A stretch of 64,000 nucleotides of DNA, taken from NCBI GenBank assembly GCA_964645045.1, contig CAZXYZ010000006.1, positions 113,105 through 177,104 on the forward strand, in the 5' to 3' direction. This document shows positions 7,792 to 16,559 of this stretch, one piece after another. Numbering within the stretch: position 1 is the first letter of the stretch; every line of letters begins with the position of its first letter. The position numbers and the translations under genes are program-made. Below the pieces are notes generated by a model. The model did no database searches and was not told the origin of the DNA. It worked only from the letters and a program-made list of their open reading frames with translations. This DNA comes from Anammoximicrobium sp964645045. Lineage in GTDB: Bacteria > Planctomycetota > Planctomycetia > Pirellulales > Pirellulaceae.

Positions 7792-8064
7792 ATGTCCACC
7801 GACCCTGCTCTGTTGACTCGCCTTCAACGGCTCTGGCACCGAGGCGCTTCGATATCGACGGCGACCGCAGAATCGGCGCCGCGAACCAAAACGCCGCCGA
7901 AAACGCAGGGCTGCTCGCCCCATACCGACCCGCGTAATTGGCTGACCGGGCCAGCAACGAACCGTCCGGGCTGGCTCCGCGTGAGCTGCCGCCGCTGTGG
8001 CCGGTTCATCGGGTATCGACCGGTCGAATCACAAGAACGGCGGAATCCGTCTAGGGCGAGTTGA
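7792..8064 (+). CDS. small zinc-ribbon protein of the element
   Basis: Protein of 90 residues. The start at 7792 follows GGAG by 10 bases; an ATG three codons upstream is an alternative. The first half is Thr/Pro-rich and probably disordered. The second half carries PGWLRVSCRRCGRFIGYRP, a CxxC knuckle with aromatic and glycine residues as in short zinc-ribbon proteins of phages and planctomycete elements. Only one Cys pair is visible there, with another single Cys at GCSPHTD, so zinc binding may need a partner. Unknown function. It lies between the replication genes and the XRE regulator. Confidence 0.5.
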   Translation: MSTDPALLTRLQRLWHRGASISTATAESAPRTKTPPKTQGCSPHTDPRNWLTGPATNRPGWLRVSCRRCGRFIGYRPVESQERRNPSRAS

Positions 8065-8097
8065 CGGGGACGCCGGCGATGTGATAATTGGGACACC

Positions 8098-8322
8098 ATG
8101 AGCAATCCGGAAACAAAGCCGAAAACGACGATGACCGAAGTTCTCCGCACAGCGATTATCGACAGCGGACTGCCGCTGCTGCGGTTGGCGAAAGAGACCG
8201 GGATCGCGAGAGCCAGCCTGATTCGGTTTGTTCGAGGCGAGACCTCGCTCCGGCTCGACATCGCCGACCGGCTGGCGGACTACTTCGGGTTGGAACTCAT
8301 CAAGACGAGAAAGGTGAAGTGA
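8098..8322 (+). CDS. Cro/XRE-type helix-turn-helix regulator
   Basis: Transcription regulator of 74 residues. The domain runs from TEVLRTAIIDSGLPLLRLAKETGIARASLIRFVRG to DIADRLADYFGLELI, the standard five-helix XRE fold with the recognition helix at ARASLIRF. Its stop codon overlaps the ATG of the integrase (TGATG at 8320-8324), so it probably controls and is translated with the integrase, as in many integrative elements. No ribosome-binding site is obvious before its ATG. Confidence 0.82.
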   Translation: MSNPETKPKTTMTEVLRTAIIDSGLPLLRLAKETGIARASLIRFVRGETSLRLDIADRLADYFGLELIKTRKVK

Positions 8323-10145
8323 TGGGCAGCGTCTACCGCGAAACATTCACGAAACCGCTACCGGGAGGCGCGGAAATCCTGACCCGCAAAGGCCAGCGGA
8401 TCGCTCGCTGGAAGGACAAGACCGGCAAGACCAGGACGGCACCCGTGACCGTGGGGAAGGACGGCTCCGAGCGAATCACGGTCACCTCGCGCACCTTCAC
8501 CGCCAAGTATCGGGATGGTGGCCGTTTGGTCCGCAAGGTGGCGACTGGATGCCGTGACGAGACGGCCGCGCGCCGGGTGCTGGCAGACCTTGAACGTCGG
8601 GCCGAATTGGTCAAGTCCGGCGTCGTGACGGCTGGCGAAGACGCGGTGGCGTCTCATCAAAACAAACCACTTTCCGATCACATCGCGGCCTTCCTGGAAC
8701 ATCAGGAGGCCAAGAACCTGTGCGCGACGCAGTTGAACGACACCCGCAGCCGACTCGACCGCATCGCGGCGGATTGCAGTTTTCGACGACTGGCGGATTT
8801 GAACGGGGCGGCACTCGAACGCTGGCTTGTCGCCCGCAAGGCCGAAGGCATGTCAGCGCGGACTCGAAACTGCTACCGCCAAGCTTGGGTCACGTTCGGC
8901 AACTGGGCAGCGCGCAATTCTCGGCTACTGTCGAATCCCTTCGCTGCCGTGCCCAAGGCCGACGAAAAGGCAGACCCTCGCCGCAAACGCCGGGCAATGG
9001 AGGAAAGCGAACTGAATCGACTACTTGCCGTCGCAACGCTGCGCCCATTGGCGGAGTTGGGGCGACTCTCCGTCCGAAAGGACAAAGGCGAAGTCCAGCG
9101 TCAACGCGACACCTGGAAATGGGAGCGGCTGACCTATGACGGGTTGGGCGCGGCTGCCGAACGAGCGCGAGACCGGCTGAGGGACAACCCCGCCTTGGTT
9201 GCCAAGCTGCAAGAACGAGGACGAGAGCGGGCGCTGATTTACAAGACGCTGGTCCTGACCGGGCTGCGCAAGGGCGAACTGGCTTCGCTCACCGTCACGC
9301 AATTGGACCTCGACCACGATCCGCCGTATCTGACCCTCGACTGCGCCGACGAGAAGAACCGGGAAGGGAATTCGCTCGTCATTCGCTCCGACCTTGCCCT
9401 CGAACTGCGCGACTGGCTTGCCGACAAGGCCACCGCATTCCAGCAATCCGCTAGCAGCGAGCCGACAGTCAAGTTTGACCCGGAAGCCGCGAAGCCGTCA
9501 AAGTGCGTCATAGGCGATTCCAAGGGCCGCAACAGGCAATCTTGTCAGGATTGGACTGCACTACCTCCCAACACCCTGGTTTTCGACGTTCCCGCTGGGT
9601 TGCTGCGGATTCTGAATCGTGACCTGCGAGCCGCTGGCATCCCCAAGCGGGACGAACGCGGGCGGACGGTTGACGTTCACGCCATGCGAACCACGTTCGG
9701 AACCCTGTTGAGCGCCGCCGGGGTGTATCCGCGAACGGCCCAAGCCGCGATGCGTCACTCGACCATCGACCTGACGATGAATATCTACACCGACCCGAAG
9801 CTGCTCGACATCCAGGGGGCCATCGAGTCGCTGCCCAACCTATCGCTGCACGGGGACGACGGTCGGACGATTGCCGCGACGGGCACCGACGGCGACGGCT
9901 TTCCGCTTGTACCACCGCTTGTACCAGAGCTTGGAGGGAACGCTGACGACGCCAGTCTTTCTTGTCAATTCCTGCCCATCAGCCAGTTGGACGCTACAGC
10001 ATCGCTCGCCGATGACGAACTCGCCGTAAGTGGTTGCCAAGACACAACAAAAAAGCCGCTGTCCATTCTGGACAACGGCTGTCAAGACAGTCGGGGCGGA
10101 GAGATTCGAACTCTCGACCTCCTGCTCCCAAAGCAGGCGCGCTAG
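8322..10145 (+). CDS. tyrosine recombinase/integrase ending inside the tRNA-Pro gene
   Basis: Site-specific tyrosine integrase of 607 residues. The start at 8322 overlaps the upstream stop codon. A SAM-like core-binding domain spans about residues 100-200 (SDHIAAFLEHQEAKNL...RTRNCYRQAWVTFGNWA). Catalytic residues are visible in order: Arg in TGLRKGELASLT (about 315), HAMRTTFGTLL (about 453), the His of RHSTIDLTM (about 478) and the tyrosine of NIYTDP (about 488). The 110 residues after it are unusual. The last 35 codons read across the tRNA terminator hairpin and the 3' half of tRNA-Pro on the other strand, giving GGEIRTLDLLLPKQAR. That tail is host DNA captured by integration, and the true C-terminus in the circular form is probably different. 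Confidence 0.9.
   Translation: MGSVYRETFTKPLPGGAEILTRKGQRIARWKDKTGKTRTAPVTVGKDGSERITVTSRTFTAKYRDGGRLVRKVATGCRDETAARRVLADLERRAELVKSGVVTAGEDAVASHQNKPLSDHIAAFLEHQEAKNLCATQLNDTRSRLDRIAADCSFRRLADLNGAALERWLVARKAEGMSARTRNCYRQAWVTFGNWAARNSRLLSNPFAAVPKADEKADPRRKRRAMEESELNRLLAVATLRPLAELGRLSVRKDKGEVQRQRDTWKWERLTYDGLGAAAERARDRLRDNPALVAKLQERGRERALIYKTLVLTGLRKGELASLTVTQLDLDHDPPYLTLDCADEKNREGNSLVIRSDLALELRDWLADKATAFQQSASSEPTVKFDPEAAKPSKCVIGDSKGRNRQSCQDWTALPPNTLVFDVPAGLLRILNRDLRAAGIPKRDERGRTVDVHAMRTTFGTLLSAAGVYPRTAQAAMRHSTIDLTMNIYTDPKLLDIQGAIESLPNLSLHGDDGRTIAATGTDGDGFPLVPPLVPELGGNADDASLSCQFLPISQLDATASLADDELAVSGCQDTTKKPLSILDNGCQDSRGGEIRTLDLLLPKQAR
10048..10080 (-). terminator. intrinsic terminator of tRNA-Pro
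   Basis: Read on the minus strand, an 11-bp stem (AGCCGTTGTCC/GGACAGCGGCT, one G-U pair) with the loop AGAAT is followed by six T residues. It lies 11 bases beyond the tRNA 3' end and inside the integrase reading frame of the other strand. Confidence 0.85.
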
Positions 10146-10165
10146 CCAGACTGCGCTACGCCCCG
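10091..10165 (-). tRNA. tRNA-Pro (anticodon TGG)
   Basis: Full cloverleaf on the minus strand. The acceptor stem CGGGGCG/CGCCCCG is perfect, with discriminator A at 10091. The anticodon arm CCTGC-TTTGGGA-GCAGG gives anticodon TGG, which reads CCA. The T arm is GAGAG-TTCGAAT-CTCTC. CCA is not encoded. The gene is the likely attachment site of the integrative element on its 3' side. Confidence 0.95.
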
Positions 10166-10304
10166 AAGGTGAAAACCGGAGTTTGATATCCGGAACAGGT
10201 TTCCGGAAATGGCTGCTGCGGAATTCCCTGAGGTGAAATGGTAGTCGCCCGGGGCGATGTACGCAACCGGGGCGAAATCGCCGGGTGACGGGTTAGGTTG
10301 GCAT

Positions 10305-11309
10305 CTACCCTGCCTCACGATTCAACTCCACACCCCGGCTGTCCGTCAGGTGCCCGTAGATCCGATCAAATTCGTCGTGATCGGCGAAGTGAATTACAAT
10401 TCTGCCGCGGCCGCGCGACGCCTGCTGGATGTCGACCTTGGCTCCCAACGCCATTCGCAGCTCCTGCTCTAAAGAGGCCGTCTGCTCGTTGCGGGTTCGC
10501 TTGCGAGATGTGGTCTCGGCGCCACCCACGATGCCCAGCACCGGGCCTTCTTCCTGGTGAATCCTCGATTGCACTTCGGCTTCCACCGCCCGGACGCTCA
10601 AGCCATCCTGCCGGATTCGGCAACAGAGTTCGATCTGCTCGGCCTCGTCTCCCAGCGGCAGCAGCGCCCGTGCATGGCCGGCAGAGATGTCGCCTTTGCG
10701 CAAGCCGTCCAGCACGGTTTCCGGCAGTTCCAACAGCCGCAGCAGGTTGGCGATCGTGGAACGGTCGATCTTCAGCCGGCGGGCTAAGTCCTCTTGAGAA
10801 CAGGCGTGCTCTTCGAGGTAGCGTTTGAAGGATAATGCCTTCTCGATCGGATTGAGGTCCTTGCGGTGGAGGTTTTCGACGATCGCCAACTCGGCCACCA
10901 GCCGGTCGTCAGCTTCGCGCACTTGGGCCGGGATCTGCGTCCAGCCAGCCTGCATCGCGGCCCGCAGGCGGCGTTCGCCGGAGATCAGTTGGTACCGCTG
11001 ACCGACACGGCGGACCAGCACCGGCTGGAGCAGGTCGTGCTCTTTGAGGCTCTCGGCCAGCGACGCGATCTCCGGCTCCGTGAAGTCCCGCCTGGGCTGG
11101 AATGGATTGCCGTCGATTTCGTCCAGCCGCAATGGCAGGATCCCGGAGCCACCCGCCGGTTCCGGCGGAGTCAAATGGCTGGCGACATCCTCCCGTGGCG
11201 GTTCGCTGATCTGCAGTTCGCCCCCTGCACCGCTTGCCGGTTCGAATTCGTCCAGCGGCGTTCCCAACAACGCGGCCAGCCCTCTACCCAATCGCCGATC
11301 CTTGCTCAT
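10305..11309 (-). CDS. parB: chromosome-partitioning protein ParB
   Basis: Centromere-binding CTP-dependent clamp protein of 334 residues that loads at parS and spreads on DNA. The ATG at 11309 has a strong GGAGGT 7 bases upstream; the frame is open further upstream but lies over parA. After a short basic N-terminus (KDRRLGRGLAALLG, the conserved peptide that stimulates ParA), the ParB/Srx domain shows NPFQPRRDF, SLKEHDLLQPVLVR and GERRLRAA. The helix-turn-helix follows (SQEDLARRLKIDRSTIANLLRLL, GHARALL). The C-terminus has the usual dimerisation segment ending in FDRIYGHL. The start overlaps the parA end by 26 bases, so the pair is one operon. Three parS sites lie just upstream of parA. Confidence 0.95.
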   Translation of the reverse strand: MSKDRRLGRGLAALLGTPLDEFEPASGAGGELQISEPPREDVASHLTPPEPAGGSGILPLRLDEIDGNPFQPRRDFTEPEIASLAESLKEHDLLQPVLVRRVGQRYQLISGERRLRAAMQAGWTQIPAQVREADDRLVAELAIVENLHRKDLNPIEKALSFKRYLEEHACSQEDLARRLKIDRSTIANLLRLLELPETVLDGLRKGDISAGHARALLPLGDEAEQIELCCRIRQDGLSVRAVEAEVQSRIHQEEGPVLGIVGGAETTSRKRTRNEQTASLEQELRMALGAKVDIQQASRGRGRIVIHFADHDEFDRIYGHLTDSRGVELNREAG

Positions 11310-12048
11310 GGTCCAATACCTCCATGCATAGTTCAATGTAGGCTCGCGTACCCGGCGAGCGAGGCGCGTAGTCCAGGACCGACAGTCCGTGGCTGGGCGC
11401 CTCAGAGACCGCCACGTCGCGCGGAATAACGGTGTCGAACACAATGTCGCCGAAGAAATCCCGCACCTCGGCTTCGACTTCGTAGGTCAGTTCCAACCGG
11501 GGATCGTACATGGTCAACAGGATGCCGCCGAACTCGAGCCGGCCGGGTTGGTTCTGCATGACCTTGCGAATCACCTGGATCATCTGCGTCAGCCCCTCCA
11601 TCGCAAAGTACTCGCACTGGATGGGCATCAGCACTTCGGTCGAGGCCGCCAAAGCAGCCTGGGTCAGGTCGCCCAGCGACGGCGGACAGTCGATCAGCAC
11701 GAAGTCGTAGGCGTTAGTGTTGACGGCCAAGTGCCGGCCCAAGGTCTGCGCGGTCTGCCGGTTGTCCTTGGACAGCAATTCCACGTCGCGAAAACTGCGG
11801 CTGCCGGGCAGCAACTGAAGAAAGGGCACCGCCGTGGAACAAACCGCGTCGTGCAGGGGCTGGTCGAGCACCAGCGCATGGCGTTCGGTTGGCTGGTGAT
11901 TCAGCCCCGTTGTCGCGTTGCACTGCGGGTCAAGATCGACCAACAGCGTCCGACCGCCCGACTTGGCCAAGGCCACGGCCAAGTTCACGGCGGTGGTCGT
12001 CTTGCCCACCCCGCCTTTCTGATTGGCGACACACAGGATCCGTCCCAA
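11284..12048 (-). CDS. parA: chromosome-partitioning ATPase ParA
   Basis: Deviant Walker ATPase of 254 residues that moves ParB-parS complexes over the nucleoid. The start is a TTG at 12048, chosen because AAGGAGG lies 8 bases upstream and because the protein then opens with MGRILCVANQKGGVGKTTTAVNLA, with the signature lysine of the ParA P-loop. LLVDLDPQCNATTGL (Walker A') and VLIDCPPSLGDLTQAAL (Walker B) follow. There is no N-terminal helix-turn-helix, so it is the small chromosomal type (Soj-like). It is upstream of and overlaps parB. Confidence 0.95.
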   Translation of the reverse strand: MGRILCVANQKGGVGKTTTAVNLAVALAKSGGRTLLVDLDPQCNATTGLNHQPTERHALVLDQPLHDAVCSTAVPFLQLLPGSRSFRDVELLSKDNRQTAQTLGRHLAVNTNAYDFVLIDCPPSLGDLTQAALAASTEVLMPIQCEYFAMEGLTQMIQVIRKVMQNQPGRLEFGGILLTMYDPRLELTYEVEAEVRDFFGDIVFDTVIPRDVAVSEAPSHGLSVLDYAPRSPGTRAYIELCMEVLDHEQGSAIG

Positions 12049-12150
12049 CTGCTCGTCCTCCTTGACGAGTCCGGGCCCGTGACCGTGCCCGGCTTGTCCG
12101 CGCGAATTGTAACCAATCCCGACCGAAATCGGGAATGTCAGTTCTGGCGC

Positions 12151-12164
12151 GTTCCACGTGAAAC
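12151..12164. other. parS site 1 (one mismatch)
   Basis: GTTCCACGTGAAAC differs by one base from the core of the canonical ParB-binding palindrome. It lies 103 bases upstream of parA. Confidence 0.85.
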
Positions 12165-12186
12165 GGATAGACCTCGGAAATTGCCC

Positions 12187-12200
12187 GTTTCACGTGAAAC
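12187..12200. other. parS site 2 (perfect)
   Basis: GTTTCACGTGAAAC is a perfect match to the palindromic core of parS, 22 bases from site 1. Confidence 0.93.
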
Positions 12201-12237
12201 ACGCCGGTTCGCTAGTTGGCCGAATCTGCGCAACCCC

Positions 12238-12251
12238 GTTTCACGTGAAAC
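12238..12251. other. parS site 3 (perfect)
   Basis: GTTTCACGTGAAAC is a second perfect copy of the palindromic parS core. The three sites occupy the otherwise gene-free stretch 12049-12522 upstream of parA, together with the inverted repeat at 12346-12423 and the hairpin at 12459-12488. Confidence 0.93.
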
Positions 12252-12345
12252 AAGGCGCGGGAGGAATGAACTGGCGGCACGGATCGAGCGGAGTTTGGAG
12301 CATGGCGTCGGGAAATCGCCAGAGACCGGCAGCATTTTGGTGTTC

Positions 12346-12423
12346 ATCCGTGCCCCGGCCTTGCCATCCGTGCTAACAAACAATCGAGTGGAGTAGCACG
12401 GATGGCAAGGCCGGGGCACGGAT
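12346..12423. repeat. 30-bp perfect inverted repeat, dispersed family A
   Basis: The arms at 12346-12375 and 12394-12423 are exact complements with an 18-base spacer. Each arm starts ATCCGTGCCCCGGCC and repeats ATCCGTGC inside itself. The same 30 bases occur once more at 59480-59509, 47 kb away, so this is a dispersed intergenic repeat. It could also end transcription from either side. Confidence 0.85.
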
Positions 12424-12458
12424 ATCGCACGCGACGGCCTTGTGACGGTAGTCCCACA

Positions 12459-12488
12459 GCCCTGCTCCTTGATGCTGTAGGGCAGGGC
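12459..12488 (-). terminator. candidate hairpin terminator of the DUF1015 gene
   Basis: GCCCTGC (12459-12465) pairs with GCAGGGC (12482-12488), 34 bases beyond the stop codon of the minus-strand gene at 12523-13839. There is no U run, so termination is only a suggestion. Confidence 0.3.
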
Positions 12489-12522
12489 AAGAGCCGTTGA
12501 ACCACTCCGCGCGGGCGGACGG

Positions 12523-13839
12523 TTATTCGAGCGGGTTGATCACCAAGCCGCTGAGGAGCTTGGGGTAGAAGTAGGTGCTCTTGGCGGGCATCCGTTCGTG
12601 ATCTTCGCTGATCTTGCGGACATGTTGGACGGTGGCCGGCATGACCAAGGTGGCCAGCGGAAATGGCTTGCCGGGCTCGTCACCGCGCTGCAGGAAATCG
12701 ACCAACTCCTCGACCAAGTGGACGTATTCAGCCTTGGGCATTTGTTTCGCGCCCAGCAACGTCTCGATCACTAGGCGGTGCAGAATACTGACGCCCAATT
12801 GCTGCCACGCGGTGCCGTGGTCGATCGCAACCTCGGCCATCCGGGCTTGACCAGCGGGTGTGATTCTCGCCAGCACCCACTGCCGATCGGCTGGCGTGTA
12901 AAAGCCGAGGATGCCCTGCTCGTCCTCCACCTCGATCGTCTCCCAAACGCTGCCCGCCGCCTCGGGCCCCTGACCGGCGAGTGACGTCTGGAAGCAGTCC
13001 CCCAGCCGTTCGATCAGTTGGGTGGAGGTCAACTCCGGCAAACCGCGGAACAAGCGATGCGTGGGCAGAACGACCATGCCGGGGTCGCTCATGCTCACGC
13101 ACATGCCCAGGACGAAGTTGGCCGGATGGCTGCTGGGCAAGGTCTGACCGGCCGCCAGATGGTCCCGATAATTGCAGGCCGTTTCATAGCGGTGATGGCC
13201 GTCCGCGATGAACATCGGCCGCGGACCCAGGACCGACGACACTTCGCCGATGACTTTTAGGTCGCTAACGGGCCACATGCGGTGAACGACGCCCAGGTGA
13301 TCGACCGCTTCGAGCGGGGTCTTGCCAATGATCGCCTGCTCCAGCGTTTCCTGGGCGGTGTTGTCCTCGTCCGGGTACAGGCCGAAGATCTGGCTGAGAT
13401 TGGCCCGGCAGGCGACGGTCAGCTTGAAGCGGTCCGCCTTGGCCGAGGCGTGAGTCTCTTCGTGCGGATAGATCTTGCCTTCGCCAAACCGTTCGAGCCG
13501 GATCCGGGCCATGAATCCGCGCCGCGTCAGCTGTTGTCCGGCGTAGTCGAAGATCTGATGGTAGACGTACAGAGCCGGATTGGGGTCCAGCTGCAGCAGC
13601 CCCTCGCTGCACCAATTCTTTAGGAACCGGGCCGCGCGGGTGTAACGGTTGTGCGCGTCGTCGTCGCCCGGCTCGTCTCGATTCAGGATCAAGCGAATGA
13701 CGTTGGCGGGATGCTTCTTATACAACTGATCCTGCAAACCGGCGTTGATGACGTCGTAAGGCGGAGCGATCACATCGCTCAACGAGCCGACATGGCCCAG
13801 GTCGTAACGCAGGGCGCGGAAGGCATGAATCTCAGGCAT
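12523..13839 (-). CDS. DUF1015 family protein
   Basis: Conserved protein of 438 residues with no proven biochemical function. It opens with IHAFRALRYD and contains SDVIAPPYDVI and HPANVIRLILNRDEP, the start of the family; further on PHEETHASAKADR and MFIADGHHRYETACNYRDHL are the family's most conserved motifs, with two histidines that look catalytic or metal-binding. The length is normal for the family. It is 31 bases downstream of ahcY and probably co-transcribed, though a link to S-adenosylhomocysteine metabolism is only inferred from position. The start at 13839 is the ATG before PEIHAF. Confidence 0.85.
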   Translation of the reverse strand: MPEIHAFRALRYDLGHVGSLSDVIAPPYDVINAGLQDQLYKKHPANVIRLILNRDEPGDDDAHNRYTRAARFLKNWCSEGLLQLDPNPALYVYHQIFDYAGQQLTRRGFMARIRLERFGEGKIYPHEETHASAKADRFKLTVACRANLSQIFGLYPDEDNTAQETLEQAIIGKTPLEAVDHLGVVHRMWPVSDLKVIGEVSSVLGPRPMFIADGHHRYETACNYRDHLAAGQTLPSSHPANFVLGMCVSMSDPGMVVLPTHRLFRGLPELTSTQLIERLGDCFQTSLAGQGPEAAGSVWETIEVEDEQGILGFYTPADRQWVLARITPAGQARMAEVAIDHGTAWQQLGVSILHRLVIETLLGAKQMPKAEYVHLVEELVDFLQRGDEPGKPFPLATLVMPATVQHVRKISEDHERMPAKSTYFYPKLLSGLVINPLE

Positions 13840-13870
13840 GGCAATCCTTCGTCGAGAACGAGGGGAGAGG

Positions 13871-15286
<1,416 letters not shown>

Positions 15287-15433
15287 CGATGTTTTCCTGT
15301 GGTAACGTCCCGTATACAAACCTGGAGCAGACGATGCGGTATGATAGGCCCAATCGGTGGACCGGACAACTGCCGATATCCCCAGGAGAAGGGGCTGACA
15401 TTGGACGTTTTTCTGATCGTTCGTGTGCGTTCT

Positions 15434-16111
15434 TTATGACAACGCGCTCGAATCCACCCGCCGAAAGGCTGCCCGTGCATTGCCGACGAACTCCCGCACG
15501 CGTTGTGCGTCTTTGCGGCCCGGCTCGGATTCTACGCCGCTGGCAGTATCGACCGCCGCCGACCGCGTCGCTTCGATCGCGGCAGCCACGTTTTCAGGGC
15601 TCAGACCGCCTGCCAGGACAATTGGGATGTCCGGCAGCAACTCGGACAGCCTCCGCACCAGGGACCAGTTGGCCGTTTGTCCGGTACCGCCGAAGGCGTG
15701 GGGCCGATAGGCGTCGATCAGCACCCCGCACGGACGGCATCCTAAATCCTCGCAGCGCTGGAGAAATTCGGTCAGGGGCCGCAAGTCATCGTTGTGGCAG
15801 CGGAACGCCTTGAGCAATTGGCGCCCCGCCAATTCGGCCATCATTGGCGGCGTTTCGTCACCGTGCAATTGGATGGTGTCCAACCCCACCAGGTCGCACG
15901 TGCGTAACACGTCGTCGCGCGAAGCGTTGACGAAGACCCCAACTTTGCGGACTGTCGTCGGCAGTTCTAAGGTGATCCGGCGTGCCACGTCCACTTTGAC
16001 GCAGCGGGGGCTAGGCGGGTAGAAATTAAGACCGATGGCGTCGGCGCCAGCCTCCGCACAGCACCGCGCATCCTCCAGATTCGTTACGCCGCAAATCTTG
16101 ACTTGGAACAT
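15434..16111 (-). CDS. trpF: phosphoribosylanthranilate isomerase
   Basis: TIM-barrel enzyme of 225 residues that converts N-(5-phosphoribosyl)anthranilate to CdRP in tryptophan synthesis. The catalytic Cys is in VKICGVTNLED (residue 7), the catalytic Asp in GVLIDAYRPHAFGGTGQTANW. LAGGLSPENV and VDTASGVESEPGRKD form the phosphate-binding end of the barrel. No other trp genes are nearby, so it is a single gene, as is common when the pathway is scattered. The last residues (RAAFRRVDSSALS) extend slightly past the usual end. Confidence 0.95.
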   Translation of the reverse strand: MFQVKICGVTNLEDARCCAEAGADAIGLNFYPPSPRCVKVDVARRITLELPTTVRKVGVFVNASRDDVLRTCDLVGLDTIQLHGDETPPMMAELAGRQLLKAFRCHNDDLRPLTEFLQRCEDLGCRPCGVLIDAYRPHAFGGTGQTANWSLVRRLSELLPDIPIVLAGGLSPENVAAAIEATRSAAVDTASGVESEPGRKDAQRVREFVGNARAAFRRVDSSALS

Positions 16112-16216
16112 CTTTGAACTCCAGACCGTTCGTAACGATTTGTTGGATTCTTCGGGTTGTGGCGCCGATGTTAATTTTGATGACGTATCGACCCAGCTTT
16201 GAAGGAATACGGCAGT

Positions 16217-16525
16217 ATGAAACGCACAATTCTGACCATCGCGATCTTGGCTCTAATTTCCGCCGCTCCGGGGTGCCTGCACCGCAACACGCGTCCGTCC
16301 GAAGGCCAATGCGGCTGCGGCGGTGGCACCGGCTGTGGGGGGCTGCTCTCCGGTTTGGGCGGCGGGCCCATCTCGCAGGAAATCCACGCCACCCAAGGCT
16401 GGCGGCATCAAGCGCCGGAGATGGGGCCTGCGGGTCCGCCGACGGGGGCGTACGCCTATCCGTACTACACGTTGCGGGGACCGCGTGACTTCTTGACCGA
16501 TAACCCGCCCAGCATCGGCAATTAG
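16217..16525 (+). CDS. small putative lipoprotein
   Basis: Protein of 102 residues, likely exported and lipid-anchored. The start at 16217 has AAGGA 10 bases upstream. The N-terminus MKRTILTIAILALISAAPGC is a lipoprotein signal with the lipobox AAPGC at residues 16-20. The mature part begins LHRNTRPSEG, carries a Gly/Cys cluster (CGCGGGTGCGGLLSGLGGG) and ends Pro/Tyr-rich (AYAYPYYTLRGPRDF). The remainder has no recognised fold. It is a single gene between trpF and fabF, transcribed away from trpF. Confidence 0.65.
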   Translation: MKRTILTIAILALISAAPGCLHRNTRPSEGQCGCGGGTGCGGLLSGLGGGPISQEIHATQGWRHQAPEMGPAGPPTGAYAYPYYTLRGPRDFLTDNPPSIGN

Positions 16526-16559
16526 CACCCTACGGCTTGGCCGTTGGCCGGATGTCAGC

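Larger units (their letters stand above)
4393..10145 (+). mobile_element. integrative element inserted at tRNA-Pro (left border uncertain)
   Basis: A same-strand block of DNA-binding, replication-like and integrase genes ends exactly in a tRNA gene, the usual plan of integrative elements. The element lies on the 3' side of the tRNA. The left border is set at the first gene of the block only for convenience; no second copy of the tRNA 3' sequence was found in the window, so the element may extend left of position 1 and include the genes at 1-3930. Confidence 0.6.

Noticed and set aside
10030..10236. Small plus-strand frame with GAERFELSTS-like sequence
   Set aside because: The peptide is read from the complement of tRNA-Pro; such tRNA-derived frames are common artefacts.
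11389..12396. 335-codon plus-strand frame over parA and the parS region
   Set aside because: It is antisense to parA and runs through three parS sites; no ribosome-binding site or domain.
15287..15433. SAH riboswitch before ahcY
   Set aside because: None of the conserved core elements or the required pseudoknot stems could be recognised in the 147 bases.
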